DNA from: Shinella granuli
GTDB taxonomy: Bacteria; Pseudomonadota; Alphaproteobacteria; Rhizobiales; Rhizobiaceae
NCBI RefSeq assembly: GCF_004341885.1
Contig: NZ_SLVX01000001.1
Location: 62,001 to 126,000 of the forward strand
Reading direction: 5' to 3'
Length of the DNA stretch: 64,000 bases
The notes below the pieces were generated by a model, which did no database searches, was not told the DNA's origin, and worked only from the letters and a program-made list of their open reading frames with translations. Each line of letters begins with the position of its first letter. Within the stretch, counting starts at the first letter, position 1. This document shows positions 35,359 to 44,055 of the stretch, piece after piece. Both the position numbers and the translations under genes were made by a program.

Positions 35359-35937
35359 TCAGCCGAAGGCGAGCACGAGGCCGGCGAGCGCCGTGATGGC
35401 CCCGAGGAGGCGGGCCGCGATGGCGCCGCCCGAAAGGCGCGCGATGCTAAGGCCGAGCCCGATGCCGGCAACGTGCAGCAGCGCCGTCGCGACGACGAAG
35501 CCGATGCCGAATTCGAGGGCGCCGGCGCTGCCGAGTTCGCCGCCATGGGCATGGCCGTGGAAGAGCGCGAAGATGGCGACGATCGCGGCCGAGGCCGTCG
35601 TGTCGAGTTTCACCGCCATCGCCACGAGCAGGCCGAGGGCGACGACCGAGGCGAGGATCGCCGGCTCGACGAAGGGCAGGTCGACCCCCGCAAGCGCAAG
35701 GCCGAAGCCGATCGCCATCGTGGCGACGAAGGCGGCCGGCACGCCCCAGAGCGCCTTGCCGCCGATCTGCGCCGCCCAGAGACCGACGGCGACCATGACG
35801 AGGATATGGTCGAGGCCGAAGAGCGGATGCGAGACCCCGGCCATGAAGGAGCCGTGTTCTTCCGGGTTGAGGTGGGCGAAGGCCGGTGCGGCCGTGACGG
35901 CGAGCGCGGCCAGCGCCAGCGGAATGCGTCTGATCAT
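35359..35937 (-). CDS. HupE/UreJ family membrane protein
   Basis: This 192-residue protein has a cleavable hydrophobic N terminus ending AAPAFA, then HLNPEEHGSFMAGVSHPLFG and LDHILVMVAVG, the His-rich HupE/UreJ signature (HPxxGxDH). About five more transmembrane segments follow, with FHGHAHGGEL between them. Family members transport nickel or cobalt. No hydrogenase or urease gene is in the window. The upstream 260 bases were checked for a cobalamin riboswitch and none was convincing. Confidence 0.88.
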   Translation of the reverse strand: MIRRIPLALAALAVTAAPAFAHLNPEEHGSFMAGVSHPLFGLDHILVMVAVGLWAAQIGGKALWGVPAAFVATMAIGFGLALAGVDLPFVEPAILASVVALGLLVAMAVKLDTTASAAIVAIFALFHGHAHGGELGSAGALEFGIGFVVATALLHVAGIGLGLSIARLSGGAIAARLLGAITALAGLVLAFG

Positions 35938-36202
35938 GGTGTCCCCTGTTCCGCCGGCCTGGGGACGGCCGGCGCCTTTGATCGGTAAGGACGGCATCGT
36001 AGGGGCGATGCCGGCGCCAAGTCCATACGCAAAGTGCGCAGGCGACCCGTCGGGGCCGCATCGGGCCCGGCGCATTTACCCTGTTTTCCGGTGGCGCGGC
36101 GAGGCTCTATCGCCGCCTATCGGTTTTGTTGCATTGTCTTGGCCGGTGAGTCGCATTATCTGACAGCGACAGGACTATTGACGAGCAATCCGGAGACTTT
36201 GG

Positions 36203-36781
36203 ATGAGCGACGAAGACGACAAGAAGACGGAACTGCCCCTGGGCAAGGAAACGGAGGCGAACCTTTTCAAGTCGCGTTCGATCTTCATCTATGGGCCGAT
36301 CAACCAGGAACTGGCGCAGAAGGTCTGCTCGCAGCTCGTGGCGCTCGCCGCCGCCAGCGACGAGGACATCCGCATCTACGTGAATTCGCCGGGCGGCCAT
36401 GTCGAATCGGGCGATTCGATCCATGACATGATCAAGTTCATCAAGCCGAAGGTGTGGATGATCGGCACGGGCTGGGTCGCCTCCGCCGGTGCGCTGATCT
36501 ATGTCGCCGCGCCGAAGGAACAGCGCCTCTGCCTGCCGAACACCCGCTTCCTCCTGCACCAACCGTCGGGCGGCACCCGCGGCATGGCGTCGGACATCGA
36601 GATCCAAGCCCGCGAGATCATCAAGATGAACGAGCGCCTGAACAAGATCTTCGCCGACGCCACCGGTCAGCCGATCGAGAAGATCGCCAGGGACACGGAC
36701 CGCGACTACTGGCTCTCGGCCGAAGAGGCCAAGGGCTACGGCCTCGTCTCGCGCATCGTGACCTCGCAGGGCGAAATCTGA
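36203..36781 (+). CDS. ClpP-family serine protease subunit (ClpP paralogue)
   Basis: This 192-residue peptidase has the complete catalytic triad. Ser94 is in [10 protein letters not shown], His119 in [10 protein letters not shown], and the Asp is in the DTDRD motif at 164-168. The oxyanion loop is [10 protein letters not shown] near residue 65. It differs from canonical ClpP in SAG replacing SMG after the Ser and in the charged start [14 protein letters not shown], and no clpX or tig is adjacent. It is therefore a second ClpP, as often found in alphaproteobacteria, probably forming tetradecamers that partner a Clp ATPase. GGAG lies eight bases before the ATG. Confidence 0.9.
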   Translation: MSDEDDKKTELPLGKETEANLFKSRSIFIYGPINQELAQKVCSQLVALAAASDEDIRIYVNSPGGHVESGDSIHDMIKFIKPKVWMIGTGWVASAGALIYVAAPKEQRLCLPNTRFLLHQPSGGTRGMASDIEIQAREIIKMNERLNKIFADATGQPIEKIARDTDRDYWLSAEEAKGYGLVSRIVTSQGEI

Positions 36782-36790
36782 TCCGCCTTT

Positions 36791-36910
36791 GCCCCTCATC
36801 CCCCTGCCGGGACCTTCTCCCTAGCCAAGCGGGGAGAAGGAGGAGAGCGGCGCGCCCATCGTTCCTCTCCCCGCTTGCGGGGAGAGGATGCCGGCAGGCA
36901 GGTGAGGGGC
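36791..36910 (+). repeat. RIME-like intergenic repeat, copy 4 (diverged)
   Basis: It keeps the GCCCCTCATCC and GGTGAGGGGC ends and both hairpins (CCTTCTCC/GGAGAAGG and CCTCTCCCCGC-ttg-CGGGGAGAGG). The linker has been replaced by an unrelated GAGAGCGGCGCGCCC stretch, and the first stem loop is altered. Confidence 0.75.
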
Positions 36911-36972
36911 CACTTGGGCAAAAATCCCGCCCCCCGCTTGCGCTTTCGTCCTCCCGCCGTTATAGACGCCTC

Positions 36973-37098
36973 ATGTTGAAGACCAGCGCACAGATCATCG
37001 AACGAGTTTCCCGCGGCAGCGCTGCTGTTCGCGAGCGTTCGCGCGGCTTCTCCTCGCTTCTTCTTCTCGGCCTTACGCGCGGTTGCCGGGTTCGCTGA
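36973..37098 (+). CDS. leuL: Leucine-rich leader peptide upstream of leuA
   Basis: This 41-residue ORF reads SSLLLLGLTRGCRVR at its end, with five Leu codons among six at 37057-37074. Four of those five are CTT, a codon this GC-rich genome otherwise avoids in favour of CTG and CTC, so the run is well suited to sense leucyl-tRNA. The stop lies 134 bases before leuA and adjoins strong hairpins. This is the layout of a leu attenuator, but the peptide is longer than most. The ATG has no strong ribosome site and a shorter start cannot be excluded. Confidence 0.75.
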   Translation: MLKTSAQIIERVSRGSAAVRERSRGFSSLLLLGLTRGCRVR

Positions 37099-37208
37099 GG
37101 AGCGCCCGGCGGCCGAAAAGCCCGTCCGGCAATAGCTCCTCGCTTCACCCCATGCATGAATTCCGGTGCATTCGCCCTCGTTAGGCGCTATGACGCTTTC
37201 GCGAATGC
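37098..37208 (+). promoter_or_regulatory. Probable leu attenuator RNA structures
   Basis: GAGGAGC at 37098-37104 can pair with GCTCCTC at 37135-37141, enclosing CCGG-rich arms. Downstream, GCATTCGC (37168-37175) pairs perfectly with GCGAATGC (37201-37208), 25 bases before the leuA ATG. Neither is followed by a T run, so control may be by Rho or by translation rather than by classical termination. Confidence 0.55.
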
Positions 37209-37232
37209 CGGGACGACGAAGAGACGAAGACG

Positions 37233-38942
37233 ATGATTTTGAAGACCCATTCCCCCAAGCAGGGCATGCCCGAGGCGCCCGTCAAGTACCAGGCCTATCC
37301 GACGATCAACATTGCGGACCGGACCTGGCCCAGCAAGACCATCACTGAGGCGCCGATCTGGTGTTCGGTGGACCTGCGCGACGGCAACCAGTCGCTGATC
37401 AACCCGATGGGCCACGACCGCAAGGCCCGCATGTTCCAGCTGCTGCTCGACATGGGCTTCAAGGAAATCGAGATCGGTTTCCCCTCCGCCTCGCAGACCG
37501 ATTTCGACTTCGCCCGCTGGTGCGTCGAGGAGGGCAATGTGCCGCAGGATGTGTCCCTGCAGGTGCTGGTGCAGTGCCGGCCGGAGCTGATCACCCGCAC
37601 CTTCGAAGCCCTGGAAGGCGCGCACAAGCCGATCATCCACTTCTATAACTCCACCAGCGAATTGCAGCGCCGCGTGGTGTTCGGCAAGGACGTCGCCGGC
37701 ATCAAGCAGATCGCCACCGATGCCGCCAAGATGATCACCGACATGGCCGCCAAGGCCGGCGGCGGCTATCGCTTCGAATATTCGCCGGAGAGCTTCACCG
37801 GCACCGAGCTGGAAGTGGCGCTGGAGATCTGCAACGCGGTCGTCGAGATCGTCAGGCCGACGGCGGACAACAAGCTGATCCTCAACCTGCCGTCCACCGT
37901 CGAGATGGCGACGCCGAACATCTATGCCGACCAGATCGAATGGATGTGCCGCAACATCGACAACCGCGAGAACGTCCTCATCTCGCTGCACCCGCACAAC
38001 GACCGCGGCACCGGCATCGCCGCGACGGAACTGGCGCTGATGGCCGGCGCGGACCGCGTCGAAGGCACGCTGTTCGGCAATGGCGAGCGCACGGGCAATG
38101 TCGACGTCGTCACGCTGGCGCTCAACATGTACACGCAGGGCATCGATCCCAAGCTCGACTGCTCCGATATCGAGCGCATCAAGGCCGTCTACGAATATTC
38201 CAACGAGATGACCATTCCGGAGCGCCATCCCTATGTCGGCGAACTGGTCTACACCGCCTTCTCCGGCTCGCACCAGGACGCCATCAACAAGGGCATGAAG
38301 GCCATCAAGAAGGCCAACAAGCCGATCTGGGAGGTGCCATACCTGCCGATCGACCCGCAGGACGTCGGCCGCTCCTACGAGGCGATCATCCGCATCAACT
38401 CGCAGTCCGGCAAGGGCGGCATCGCCTATATCCTGCAGGAAGACTACGGCATCAACCTGCCGCGGAGCCTCCAGGTGGAGTTCCGCGAGGAGATCCAGCG
38501 CATCACCGACGAAGAGGGCGTGGAACTGCCGTCGAAGCGCATCCATGAAAGCTTCATGCAGCGCTACGTCACGCAGCCCGGCACGCGCCTGCGCTTCGTC
38601 GACCACCACACCTATCCCGACGATGCCGGCCAGAAGGGCACGCGCATCGTTGCCGCGGAGATCACCGATGGCGGCGAGACGAAGCGTATCGAAGGCAAGG
38701 GCACCGGCCCGATCGACGGCTTCATCAATGCGCTGTCGATCTATCTCGGCATCCCCATGTCGGTGGCGGACTATTCCGAGCACTCGCTCCAGCACGGCTC
38801 CAACGCGGCGGCCATCGCCTATGTGGAAGTCGAGCATCCGGGCGGAAAACTGTTCGGCGTCGGCATCAACACGAACATCGTGACGGCCTCGCTCGAAGCC
38901 ATCGTCTCGGCCGCCAACCGCGTGCTCGCCGTCCGCGGCTGA
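37233..38942 (+). CDS. leuA: 2-isopropylmalate synthase (class II LeuA)
   Basis: The enzyme condenses acetyl-CoA and 2-ketoisovalerate, the committed step of leucine synthesis. The 569-residue product has the DRE-TIM motif CSVDLRDGNQSL near residue 45, HPHNDRGTG with metal-binding histidines near 252, and GNGERTGNVD. A C-terminal LeuA dimer regulatory domain contains DGFINALSIYLGIPM. It belongs to the long yeast-like class. The translated start is ATG at 37233 with a weak AGACGAAGACG site; Met12 is an alternative. It is controlled by the Leu-rich leader and ends in a strong terminator. Confidence 0.96.
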   Translation: MILKTHSPKQGMPEAPVKYQAYPTINIADRTWPSKTITEAPIWCSVDLRDGNQSLINPMGHDRKARMFQLLLDMGFKEIEIGFPSASQTDFDFARWCVEEGNVPQDVSLQVLVQCRPELITRTFEALEGAHKPIIHFYNSTSELQRRVVFGKDVAGIKQIATDAAKMITDMAAKAGGGYRFEYSPESFTGTELEVALEICNAVVEIVRPTADNKLILNLPSTVEMATPNIYADQIEWMCRNIDNRENVLISLHPHNDRGTGIAATELALMAGADRVEGTLFGNGERTGNVDVVTLALNMYTQGIDPKLDCSDIERIKAVYEYSNEMTIPERHPYVGELVYTAFSGSHQDAINKGMKAIKKANKPIWEVPYLPIDPQDVGRSYEAIIRINSQSGKGGIAYILQEDYGINLPRSLQVEFREEIQRITDEEGVELPSKRIHESFMQRYVTQPGTRLRFVDHHTYPDDAGQKGTRIVAAEITDGGETKRIEGKGTGPIDGFINALSIYLGIPMSVADYSEHSLQHGSNAAAIAYVEVEHPGGKLFGVGINTNIVTASLEAIVSAANRVLAVRG

Positions 38943-38966
38943 GCGGCGAGGATGCTGAATATTATA

Positions 38967-38998
38967 AAAGCCCGGCAGCGATGCTGCCGGGCTTTTTG
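38967..38998 (+). terminator. Rho-independent terminator of leuA
   Basis: AGCCCGGCAGC and GCTGCCGGGCT form an eleven-base stem over GAT, followed by TTTT and preceded by AAAA, 24 bases after the stop. Confidence 0.95.
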
Positions 38999-39036
38999 CT
39001 GTCCGAAATCCGCGACGGGACGCGTTGCACGGAGGC

Positions 39037-39894
39037 TCAGATCGTCGAGGACACCGTCTCGGCGATGCGTTCCAGCGATGGATCGGCCGAGGGGCCGACC
39101 ACGACATAGGACGCGCTGCCCTTCTGCCAGGAGACGAGGCCGATATCGTTGCGCATGCTTTCGGACAGGGCCGTAACGGTTTCGATCGGATCGCTCTGGA
39201 CGAAACAGATGGCGAAGACCTCGTTCTGGGCATTGCGATAGAGGAGCTGGGCGGCCGGCTTGCCGCCGGCGACCAGCAGGCGCGCGCCCTCGAAGGTCAG
39301 GTTCTGGTCGGAAAGGTCGGGCAGCTTGAAGGGCACGCCGGTGCTGGCCGAGAGCCATTCGACGATATGCTCCTTGTCGCTCGCCGGCACTTCCACGAGA
39401 TGGCGCGTCTGGCGGGCATAGATGCGATGATAGTCGGCAATATCGTCGAGCCAGGTGCGGGCCGGGGCGAACCGGGTGGAGGCGAGCTGGGACGCGCCGT
39501 CCTGACGCTCGCCGACGAGATAGCCGGCGGCGCCGCCGGCAAGGAACAGCACGAGGGACGCGGCGAGCGCCTTCGGCCATAAGGCAGAGGGGCGGCGCGG
39601 CGCGGCAGCGGAAACCGGAATGGCGGCAAAGTCCGCTTTCGGCGGTTCGTCGTCCTTCTTGCCGGCTTCCTTGATGTTGCGCACCAGATCGAGCGGAATG
39701 GGCTCCTGCAACAGTTTTTCGAAGGCGCGGGCGCCGAATTCGCTGCCGAGCTTCAGCTTCTCGAAGACCATGCGCGCATCGTCGTCCTCGGCGAGGATCG
39801 CGTTGATCTCGTGCATTTCCGCTTCCGGCAGCTGGCCATCGAGATAGGCCGACAAGCGTACTTCGAGCGGAAGACCCTGTGTGCTCTCCACCAT
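39037..39894 (-). CDS. Anti-sigma factor, transmembrane
   Basis: This 285-residue protein starts with a RskA/ChrR-like anti-sigma region (LEVRLSAYLDGQLPEAEMHEI, then FEKLKLGSEFGARAFEKLL). One membrane segment lies near residue 110 (ALAASLVLFLAGGAAGYLVG), followed by a periplasmic sensor-like domain ending GLVSWQKGSASYVVVGPS. The ATG shares its A with the stop of the sigma gene (TGATG), so the two are made together, as is typical of an ECF sigma/anti-sigma pair. No Cys/His zinc motif is visible, so redox sensing is unlikely. Confidence 0.88.
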   Translation of the reverse strand: MVESTQGLPLEVRLSAYLDGQLPEAEMHEINAILAEDDDARMVFEKLKLGSEFGARAFEKLLQEPIPLDLVRNIKEAGKKDDEPPKADFAAIPVSAAAPRRPSALWPKALAASLVLFLAGGAAGYLVGERQDGASQLASTRFAPARTWLDDIADYHRIYARQTRHLVEVPASDKEHIVEWLSASTGVPFKLPDLSDQNLTFEGARLLVAGGKPAAQLLYRNAQNEVFAICFVQSDPIETVTALSESMRNDIGLVSWQKGSASYVVVGPSADPSLERIAETVSSTI

Positions 39895-40412
39895 CAGGCC
39901 CTCCTTTCCATCTGTTCCGAGATCATGGCCGCAAGCCGGATGCGGGCCGCCGAAAGCCGGCTCATCACGGTCCCGATCGGTATGCCCAGAATATCCGCCG
40001 CCTCCCGATAGCTGTGACCTTCGACATTGACGAGGAGAAAGACACTCGAGAGACCTTCCGGCATGGTCATGATCAACTTGTGCAACTGCTTGGCATAGAC
40101 CGCCTTGTCGGCCGACGCTTCGATATGCAGGCTATCCTGCTCGGCAACATCTACCGTGCCGGACCCTGTGCGGACCTTTCGCTTGCGGATCTCGTCCACC
40201 CAGAGATTGCGCGTCATGGCATAAACCCAGCTTTCCAGCCGGCCTTCCCCGTTCCATAGATGGCTCCGCGTGATGGCTCTCTCGCAGGCCTCCTGCACGA
40301 GGTCGTCGGCATCGCTGCCATTGCGCGTCAGCGTCATCGCAAAACGGCGCAACTTCGGCAACAAATTGACCAATTCTCGCCGGAACTCATTCGATTCTGC
40401 CGTCGGACGCAT
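39894..40412 (-). CDS. ECF-type RNA polymerase sigma factor
   Basis: This 172-residue sigma-70 family protein has region 2 (PKLRRFAMTLTRNGSDADDLVQEACER with the DxxQE core, then WVYAMTRNLWVDEIRKRK) and region 4 (GHSYREAADILGIPIGTVMSRLSAARIRL) and nothing between, as in extracytoplasmic-function factors. It is translationally coupled to the membrane anti-sigma factor downstream, which should hold it inactive until an envelope signal. Targets are unknown; I did not find a matching promoter to call. Confidence 0.93.
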   Translation of the reverse strand: MRPTAESNEFRRELVNLLPKLRRFAMTLTRNGSDADDLVQEACERAITRSHLWNGEGRLESWVYAMTRNLWVDEIRKRKVRTGSGTVDVAEQDSLHIEASADKAVYAKQLHKLIMTMPEGLSSVFLLVNVEGHSYREAADILGIPIGTVMSRLSAARIRLAAMISEQMERRA

Positions 40413-40569
40413 TGCTTTTCCAAGGAAACGTTCGGGATCAAAACTCTATTCGCTGCCGGGCGGGCGACGAGCGTCTGATATGAAACATTCTTCCTAAGGT
40501 CTGCAAGCATGAACGGCAACCCGGAGCGCAGTTTCCCGCGTTCCCTCAACGATTGATCTTTGTGGCGGC

Positions 40570-40598
40570 CGGCGCCGTGCCGTTTCCGGACGGCGCCG
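40570..40598 (-). terminator. Hairpin after the TPR gene
   Basis: CGGCGCCGT and ACGGCGCCG form a nine-base stem with a further CCG/CGG pairing in the loop, 12 bases beyond the TPR gene stop. No T run follows. Confidence 0.55.
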
Positions 40599-40609
40599 CC
40601 GGCGCTATG

Positions 40610-41227
40610 TCAGTAAGTGGTGCGCTCGCCGCCGAGCGACTGGAGCAGCGCACGATAGGCCCAGGTGTCCTCGCCGCCGCGATCGCGGATTTCGACGAGC
40701 TGGACGCGGGCGCCCTCGACGTCGCCCTGCTCGATCAGCGCCTGGCCCATATAGGAGCGGGCGAGGATATAGTTCTCGTCCTTCTGCAGCGCCCGCCTGT
40801 AGTAGCTCATGCCCAGCGCCATGTCGCCGAGCTTGCGGGTGTTGTAGCCCATATAGTTGAGGATGCGCGGATCCTCCTGGTCATAGGCCGCGCGCAGCGC
40901 CCGCAGCGCGTTCTCGTGCTGGCCGGCATAGGCGAATTCGCGGGCTGCCTCGTAGAGCTTGTCGTCGATGGTGCGCTCGGTCTTCTTCTGCTCTTCCTCC
41001 GTCGCCTCGTCCCCGGCGGGCGTGCCTTCGGCCGGCTTCAGATCTTCCGGCGCGAAGCATTCCTTCTTGTCCTCGTCCCAGATCTTGCCGTCGGTGCAGG
41101 TCGTCGTTGTTTCGGTCGCGACCGGCGGCGTCGTGGTGTCGGAATCGGCGGCGCGCGCGGCCGACAGCGCCGTCAGCGAAACGGCGGCGCAGAATGATAG
41201 CAGCATGGTGTGGCGGAGCATGGTCAT
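40610..41227 (-). CDS. Exported tetratricopeptide repeat protein
   Basis: This 205-residue precursor has a signal peptide (LLSFCAAVSLTALSAARA), a Thr-rich linker with two cysteines (TCTDGKIWDEDKKECF), an acidic linker, then TPR helices: LYEAAREFAYAGQHENALRAL, ILNYMGYNTRKLGDMALGMSYYRRAL and ARSYMGQALIEQGDVEGARVQL. TPR proteins mediate protein contacts, here in the periplasm. The paired cysteines may form a disulfide. The start MTMLRH was taken at 41227. It stands alone between the sigma gene and the phosphoesterase. Confidence 0.82.
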   Translation of the reverse strand: MTMLRHTMLLSFCAAVSLTALSAARAADSDTTTPPVATETTTTCTDGKIWDEDKKECFAPEDLKPAEGTPAGDEATEEEQKKTERTIDDKLYEAAREFAYAGQHENALRALRAAYDQEDPRILNYMGYNTRKLGDMALGMSYYRRALQKDENYILARSYMGQALIEQGDVEGARVQLVEIRDRGGEDTWAYRALLQSLGGERTTY

Positions 41228-41453
41228 GGGTTCCCTCTCGATCGTTCGCCTGTCGGGCACTGGCCGTCCGGGAGCGGCCCGGCCCTTTTTGGTGCCTCTC
41301 CAGGGCGGATCGCTCTGAAGAGATGGTACGGCTGAGGGACGGGTTTTATTCGCACGGGAGCGCCGGCATGCCGCGCGAAAATGTGCAGCGGTTTCGAGGA
41401 CGACACCTGGCATTCGAAGCGCAAGGCGCGACCTGGAGGATCGCGACGCGCCC

Positions 41454-42356
41454 TTAGAAACGCGTGGTTTCCGCCAGCACCAGCGCAAGGCCGTCCGTCG
41501 TCAGTGCGTAGCGCTCGCGCATGACGTTCCAGTTCCCCGGAGCGCCGGAAATGGAGAACAGGTTGTAGCCGGCCGGCGGCTTGTGGCCGCCCGGGCCCTG
41601 CGAGGCGGAAGCGATGCCGACGACCGGGATCTGCTTCATCTGCCCTGGAAGCCAATGCACGGTGTTGAGGTGGGTGTGGCCGTGCAGCACGAGATCGGCT
41701 CCGCCGGTCGAGACGGTCGCGGCGAAGCGGCGGATGCCGATCATGCGCTTATGGAACGAGGTCGCGCCGCGGATCGGCGGATGATGGATCAGCACGATGC
41801 GGAAGAGGCCGGCATCCTCGGCCGCGCGCAGGAGGTTGACGGTCTCGCGCGCCTGGCGGCTGCCGAAATAGCCCGAGGCGGCGAAGGGCGGCGTGGCGAC
41901 CGCCGTCGAGCAGCCGATGATCGCCACCTGGCCGCGAATGCGCATATAGGGAAAGACGTGGAAATCCTCGTTCCACTCGGTCGGCCCGCTGTCGCCGCGC
42001 ATGTAGGGATACCAGGCCCTGGTCGATTTTTCGTAGGCGCCCGGCACGTAGGCGTCGTGGTTACCCGGCACGACCGAGACGTTTTCCGGCACGCCCGCCT
42101 CCGCCAGCCAGTTTTTGACGGCGGTGATTTCCAGCGAGGAGGCAAGGTTCACGAGGTCGCCGGTGATCGCCAGATGATCGGGGTCGCGCCGCTCGATATC
42201 GTCGAGCACGATGTCCAGCGTGTTGGCGAAGAGGTGTCGGCGGCGGTTGCGGTGCCAGTTGACGAAGCCGGTGATGCGCTTGGAAAAAAGCTCCAGGAAG
42301 GTGAGGGCGGGGAGCGGGCCGAGATGGACGTCCGATATATGGGCAAGTCTGAACAT
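41454..42356 (-). CDS. Calcineurin-like metallophosphoesterase
   Basis: This 300-residue protein contains all blocks of the dinuclear-metal phosphoesterase fold: HISDVHLG near residue 7, AITGDLVN near 65, VVPGNHD near 93, LIHHPP near 185, and LHGHTHLN near 222. Substrate could be cyclic nucleotides, lipid A precursors or other phosphoesters. There is no signal peptide. AAGGAAGG lies directly before the ATG. It is divergent from the Nudix gene, 110 bases away. Confidence 0.87.
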   Translation of the reverse strand: MFRLAHISDVHLGPLPALTFLELFSKRITGFVNWHRNRRRHLFANTLDIVLDDIERRDPDHLAITGDLVNLASSLEITAVKNWLAEAGVPENVSVVPGNHDAYVPGAYEKSTRAWYPYMRGDSGPTEWNEDFHVFPYMRIRGQVAIIGCSTAVATPPFAASGYFGSRQARETVNLLRAAEDAGLFRIVLIHHPPIRGATSFHKRMIGIRRFAATVSTGGADLVLHGHTHLNTVHWLPGQMKQIPVVGIASASQGPGGHKPPAGYNLFSISGAPGNWNVMRERYALTTDGLALVLAETTRF

Positions 42357-42466
42357 ATCCTTCCTTAGAGCATAAGATGCGGAAGGGAAACGCAAGGCGT
42401 GGATATTCCCTGGCCTTTGACGCGGTGAGACTTGATTTGGCCAAAAGCTTCCGGCCAAGTGCCGCC

Positions 42467-42964
42467 ATGGACCAGGACAAGCCCGCCGCCCAGCCGCCCC
42501 GCCGCCGCCTCACGCGGCTCGCGACGCGCGTGCTGCACGGCTATTTCGCGCTTTCCCGCGGCATGACGATGGGCGTGCGCGCCGCCTGTTTCGACGAAGC
42601 CGGCCGTCTCTTCCTGGTGCGCCACAGCTATGTGCCCGGCTGGCACCTGCCGGGCGGCGGCATCGAGCGCGGCGAGACGGCGCTGGAGGCGCTTGCCAAG
42701 GAGATGCGGGAGGAGGGCAACCTCGTTTTCGGTACGCCGCCACGGCTCGTGCACGTCTATTTCAACCGGCAGACCAGCAAGCGCGATCACGTCCTGCTCT
42801 ATCGCTGCGAAGGCGTCACCCAGTCCGCGCCGCGCCTGAAGGACCGGGAGATCGTCGAGGCCGGCTTCTTCGCGCTCGATGCGCTGCCGGCCGCCACGAC
42901 CGCCGCCACCCGACGGCGGCTGGAGGAACTCGCCGGCCGGGCGCCGTTTTCGGATGTCTGGTAG
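42467..42964 (+). CDS. Nudix hydrolase
   Basis: This 165-residue protein carries a Nudix box, GGGIERGETALEALAKEMREEG near residue 58, in which the first Arg of the RExxEE core is replaced by Lys (KEMREEG). The metal-binding Glu pair is kept. MTMGVRAACFDEAGRLFLVRH begins the fold. The substrate is unknown, and the basic N terminus (PPRRRLTRLATRVLHGY) is unusual for soluble Nudix enzymes. A longer start at 42377 is possible, but the extra 30 residues overlap the promoter space of the phosphoesterase. It converges on the GST gene, two bases from its stop. Confidence 0.83.
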   Translation: MDQDKPAAQPPRRRLTRLATRVLHGYFALSRGMTMGVRAACFDEAGRLFLVRHSYVPGWHLPGGGIERGETALEALAKEMREEGNLVFGTPPRLVHVYFNRQTSKRDHVLLYRCEGVTQSAPRLKDREIVEAGFFALDALPAATTAATRRRLEELAGRAPFSDVW

Positions 42965-42966
42965 GT

Positions 42967-43953
42967 TCAGGCCGCTTTGAGCCGATCCCGGCCATGCGGC
43001 ACGGTCAGGTCGAGCTCCGGGCCGACCGGCACGATGCCCGTCGGGTTGATCGTCGTGTGGCTGCGGTAATAATGCTCCTTGATGTGGCGCATGTTCACGG
43101 TGCCGGCGACGCCCGGCACCTGGTACAGGTCGCGCAGATATCCCGAAAGGTTCGGATAATCCGCGATGCGGCGGATATTGCACTTGAAGTGGCCGACATA
43201 GACCGGATCGAAGCGCACCAGCGTGGTGAAGAGGCGCCAGTCGGCCTCCGTCAGCCGGTCGCCGGTGAGATAGCGCTTCGTCGAAAGCCGGTCGTCGAGG
43301 CTGTCCAGCATCTCGAAGAGCTTTTGCACGGCGCCCTCGTAGGCTTCCTGCGTCGTCGCGAAGCCGGCCTTGTAGACGCCGTTGTTGACGCTGTCGTAGA
43401 TCGCCTCGTTGAGGGCGTCGATCTCGGCGCGCAGCGGTTCGGGATAATAGTCGTCGCGCGAGCCGGTGAGGCCGTCGAAGGCGGAATTGAACATGCGGAT
43501 GATCTCGGCCGATTCGTTCGAGACCAGGCGGTTCTGCTTCTTGTCCCACAGCACGGGCACGGTGACGCGGCCGGAATAGTGCGGATCGGCCTTCTGGTAG
43601 ATTTCATAGAGCGCGGCGGCGCCGAACAGCGGATCGAGCGTGCCGCCGTTCTCTCCCTTGAACTCCCAGCCCTTCGACAGCATCAACGGGTCGACGACGG
43701 AGACGGTGATCAGGTCCTCCAGTTTCTTCAGCCTGCGGAAGATCAGCGTGCGGTGCGCCCAGGGGCAGGCATAGGAGACATAGAGGTGGTAGCGCCCGGC
43801 CTCCGCCGCAAAACCGCCTTCTCCGGTCGGGCCAGGGGCGCCATCCGGCGTGATCCAGTTGCGGAACTGCGAGGCGGCGCGCTTGAAATGGCCCTTCGTC
43901 GATTTCGTGTCATACCAGACGTCCTGCCAGACGCCGTCCACGAGCATGCCCAT
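42967..43953 (-). CDS. Xi-class glutathione S-transferase (glutathionyl-hydroquinone reductase type)
   Basis: The 328-residue protein has the Xi-class signature YACPWAHRTLIFRRLKKL near residue 52 with the catalytic Cys, preceded by FKRAASQFRNWI. Further on are VPVLWDKKQNRLVSNESAEIIRMF and the C-terminal helical domain with DYPNLSGYLRDLYQVPGVAGTV and HYYRSHTTINPTGIVPVG. These match YqjG/PcpF-like enzymes, which reduce glutathionyl-hydroquinones to recycle quinones. The start at 43953 follows AAGGAGA. It is divergent from the leader ORFs of the GNAT gene. Confidence 0.9.
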   Translation of the reverse strand: MGMLVDGVWQDVWYDTKSTKGHFKRAASQFRNWITPDGAPGPTGEGGFAAEAGRYHLYVSYACPWAHRTLIFRRLKKLEDLITVSVVDPLMLSKGWEFKGENGGTLDPLFGAAALYEIYQKADPHYSGRVTVPVLWDKKQNRLVSNESAEIIRMFNSAFDGLTGSRDDYYPEPLRAEIDALNEAIYDSVNNGVYKAGFATTQEAYEGAVQKLFEMLDSLDDRLSTKRYLTGDRLTEADWRLFTTLVRFDPVYVGHFKCNIRRIADYPNLSGYLRDLYQVPGVAGTVNMRHIKEHYYRSHTTINPTGIVPVGPELDLTVPHGRDRLKAA

Positions 43954-44055
43954 GATGGTCTCCTTCCGCCGCCCTTGCGGCCAAAACGTGCCGCCATAGT
44001 GAGCGCATGGGCGGGGCGTGGATAGGTGCATTTTGATGAACAGTGCGTTTTGCTC

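Noticed and set aside
35938-36120. Possible cobalamin riboswitch upstream of the HupE-type gene
   Set aside because: Read on the minus strand there are G/C-rich arms and a GGTAAATGCGCCG stretch loosely like the start of the element, but no B12 box and no consistent receptor helices. The cation transporter context suggested it; the sequence does not support it.
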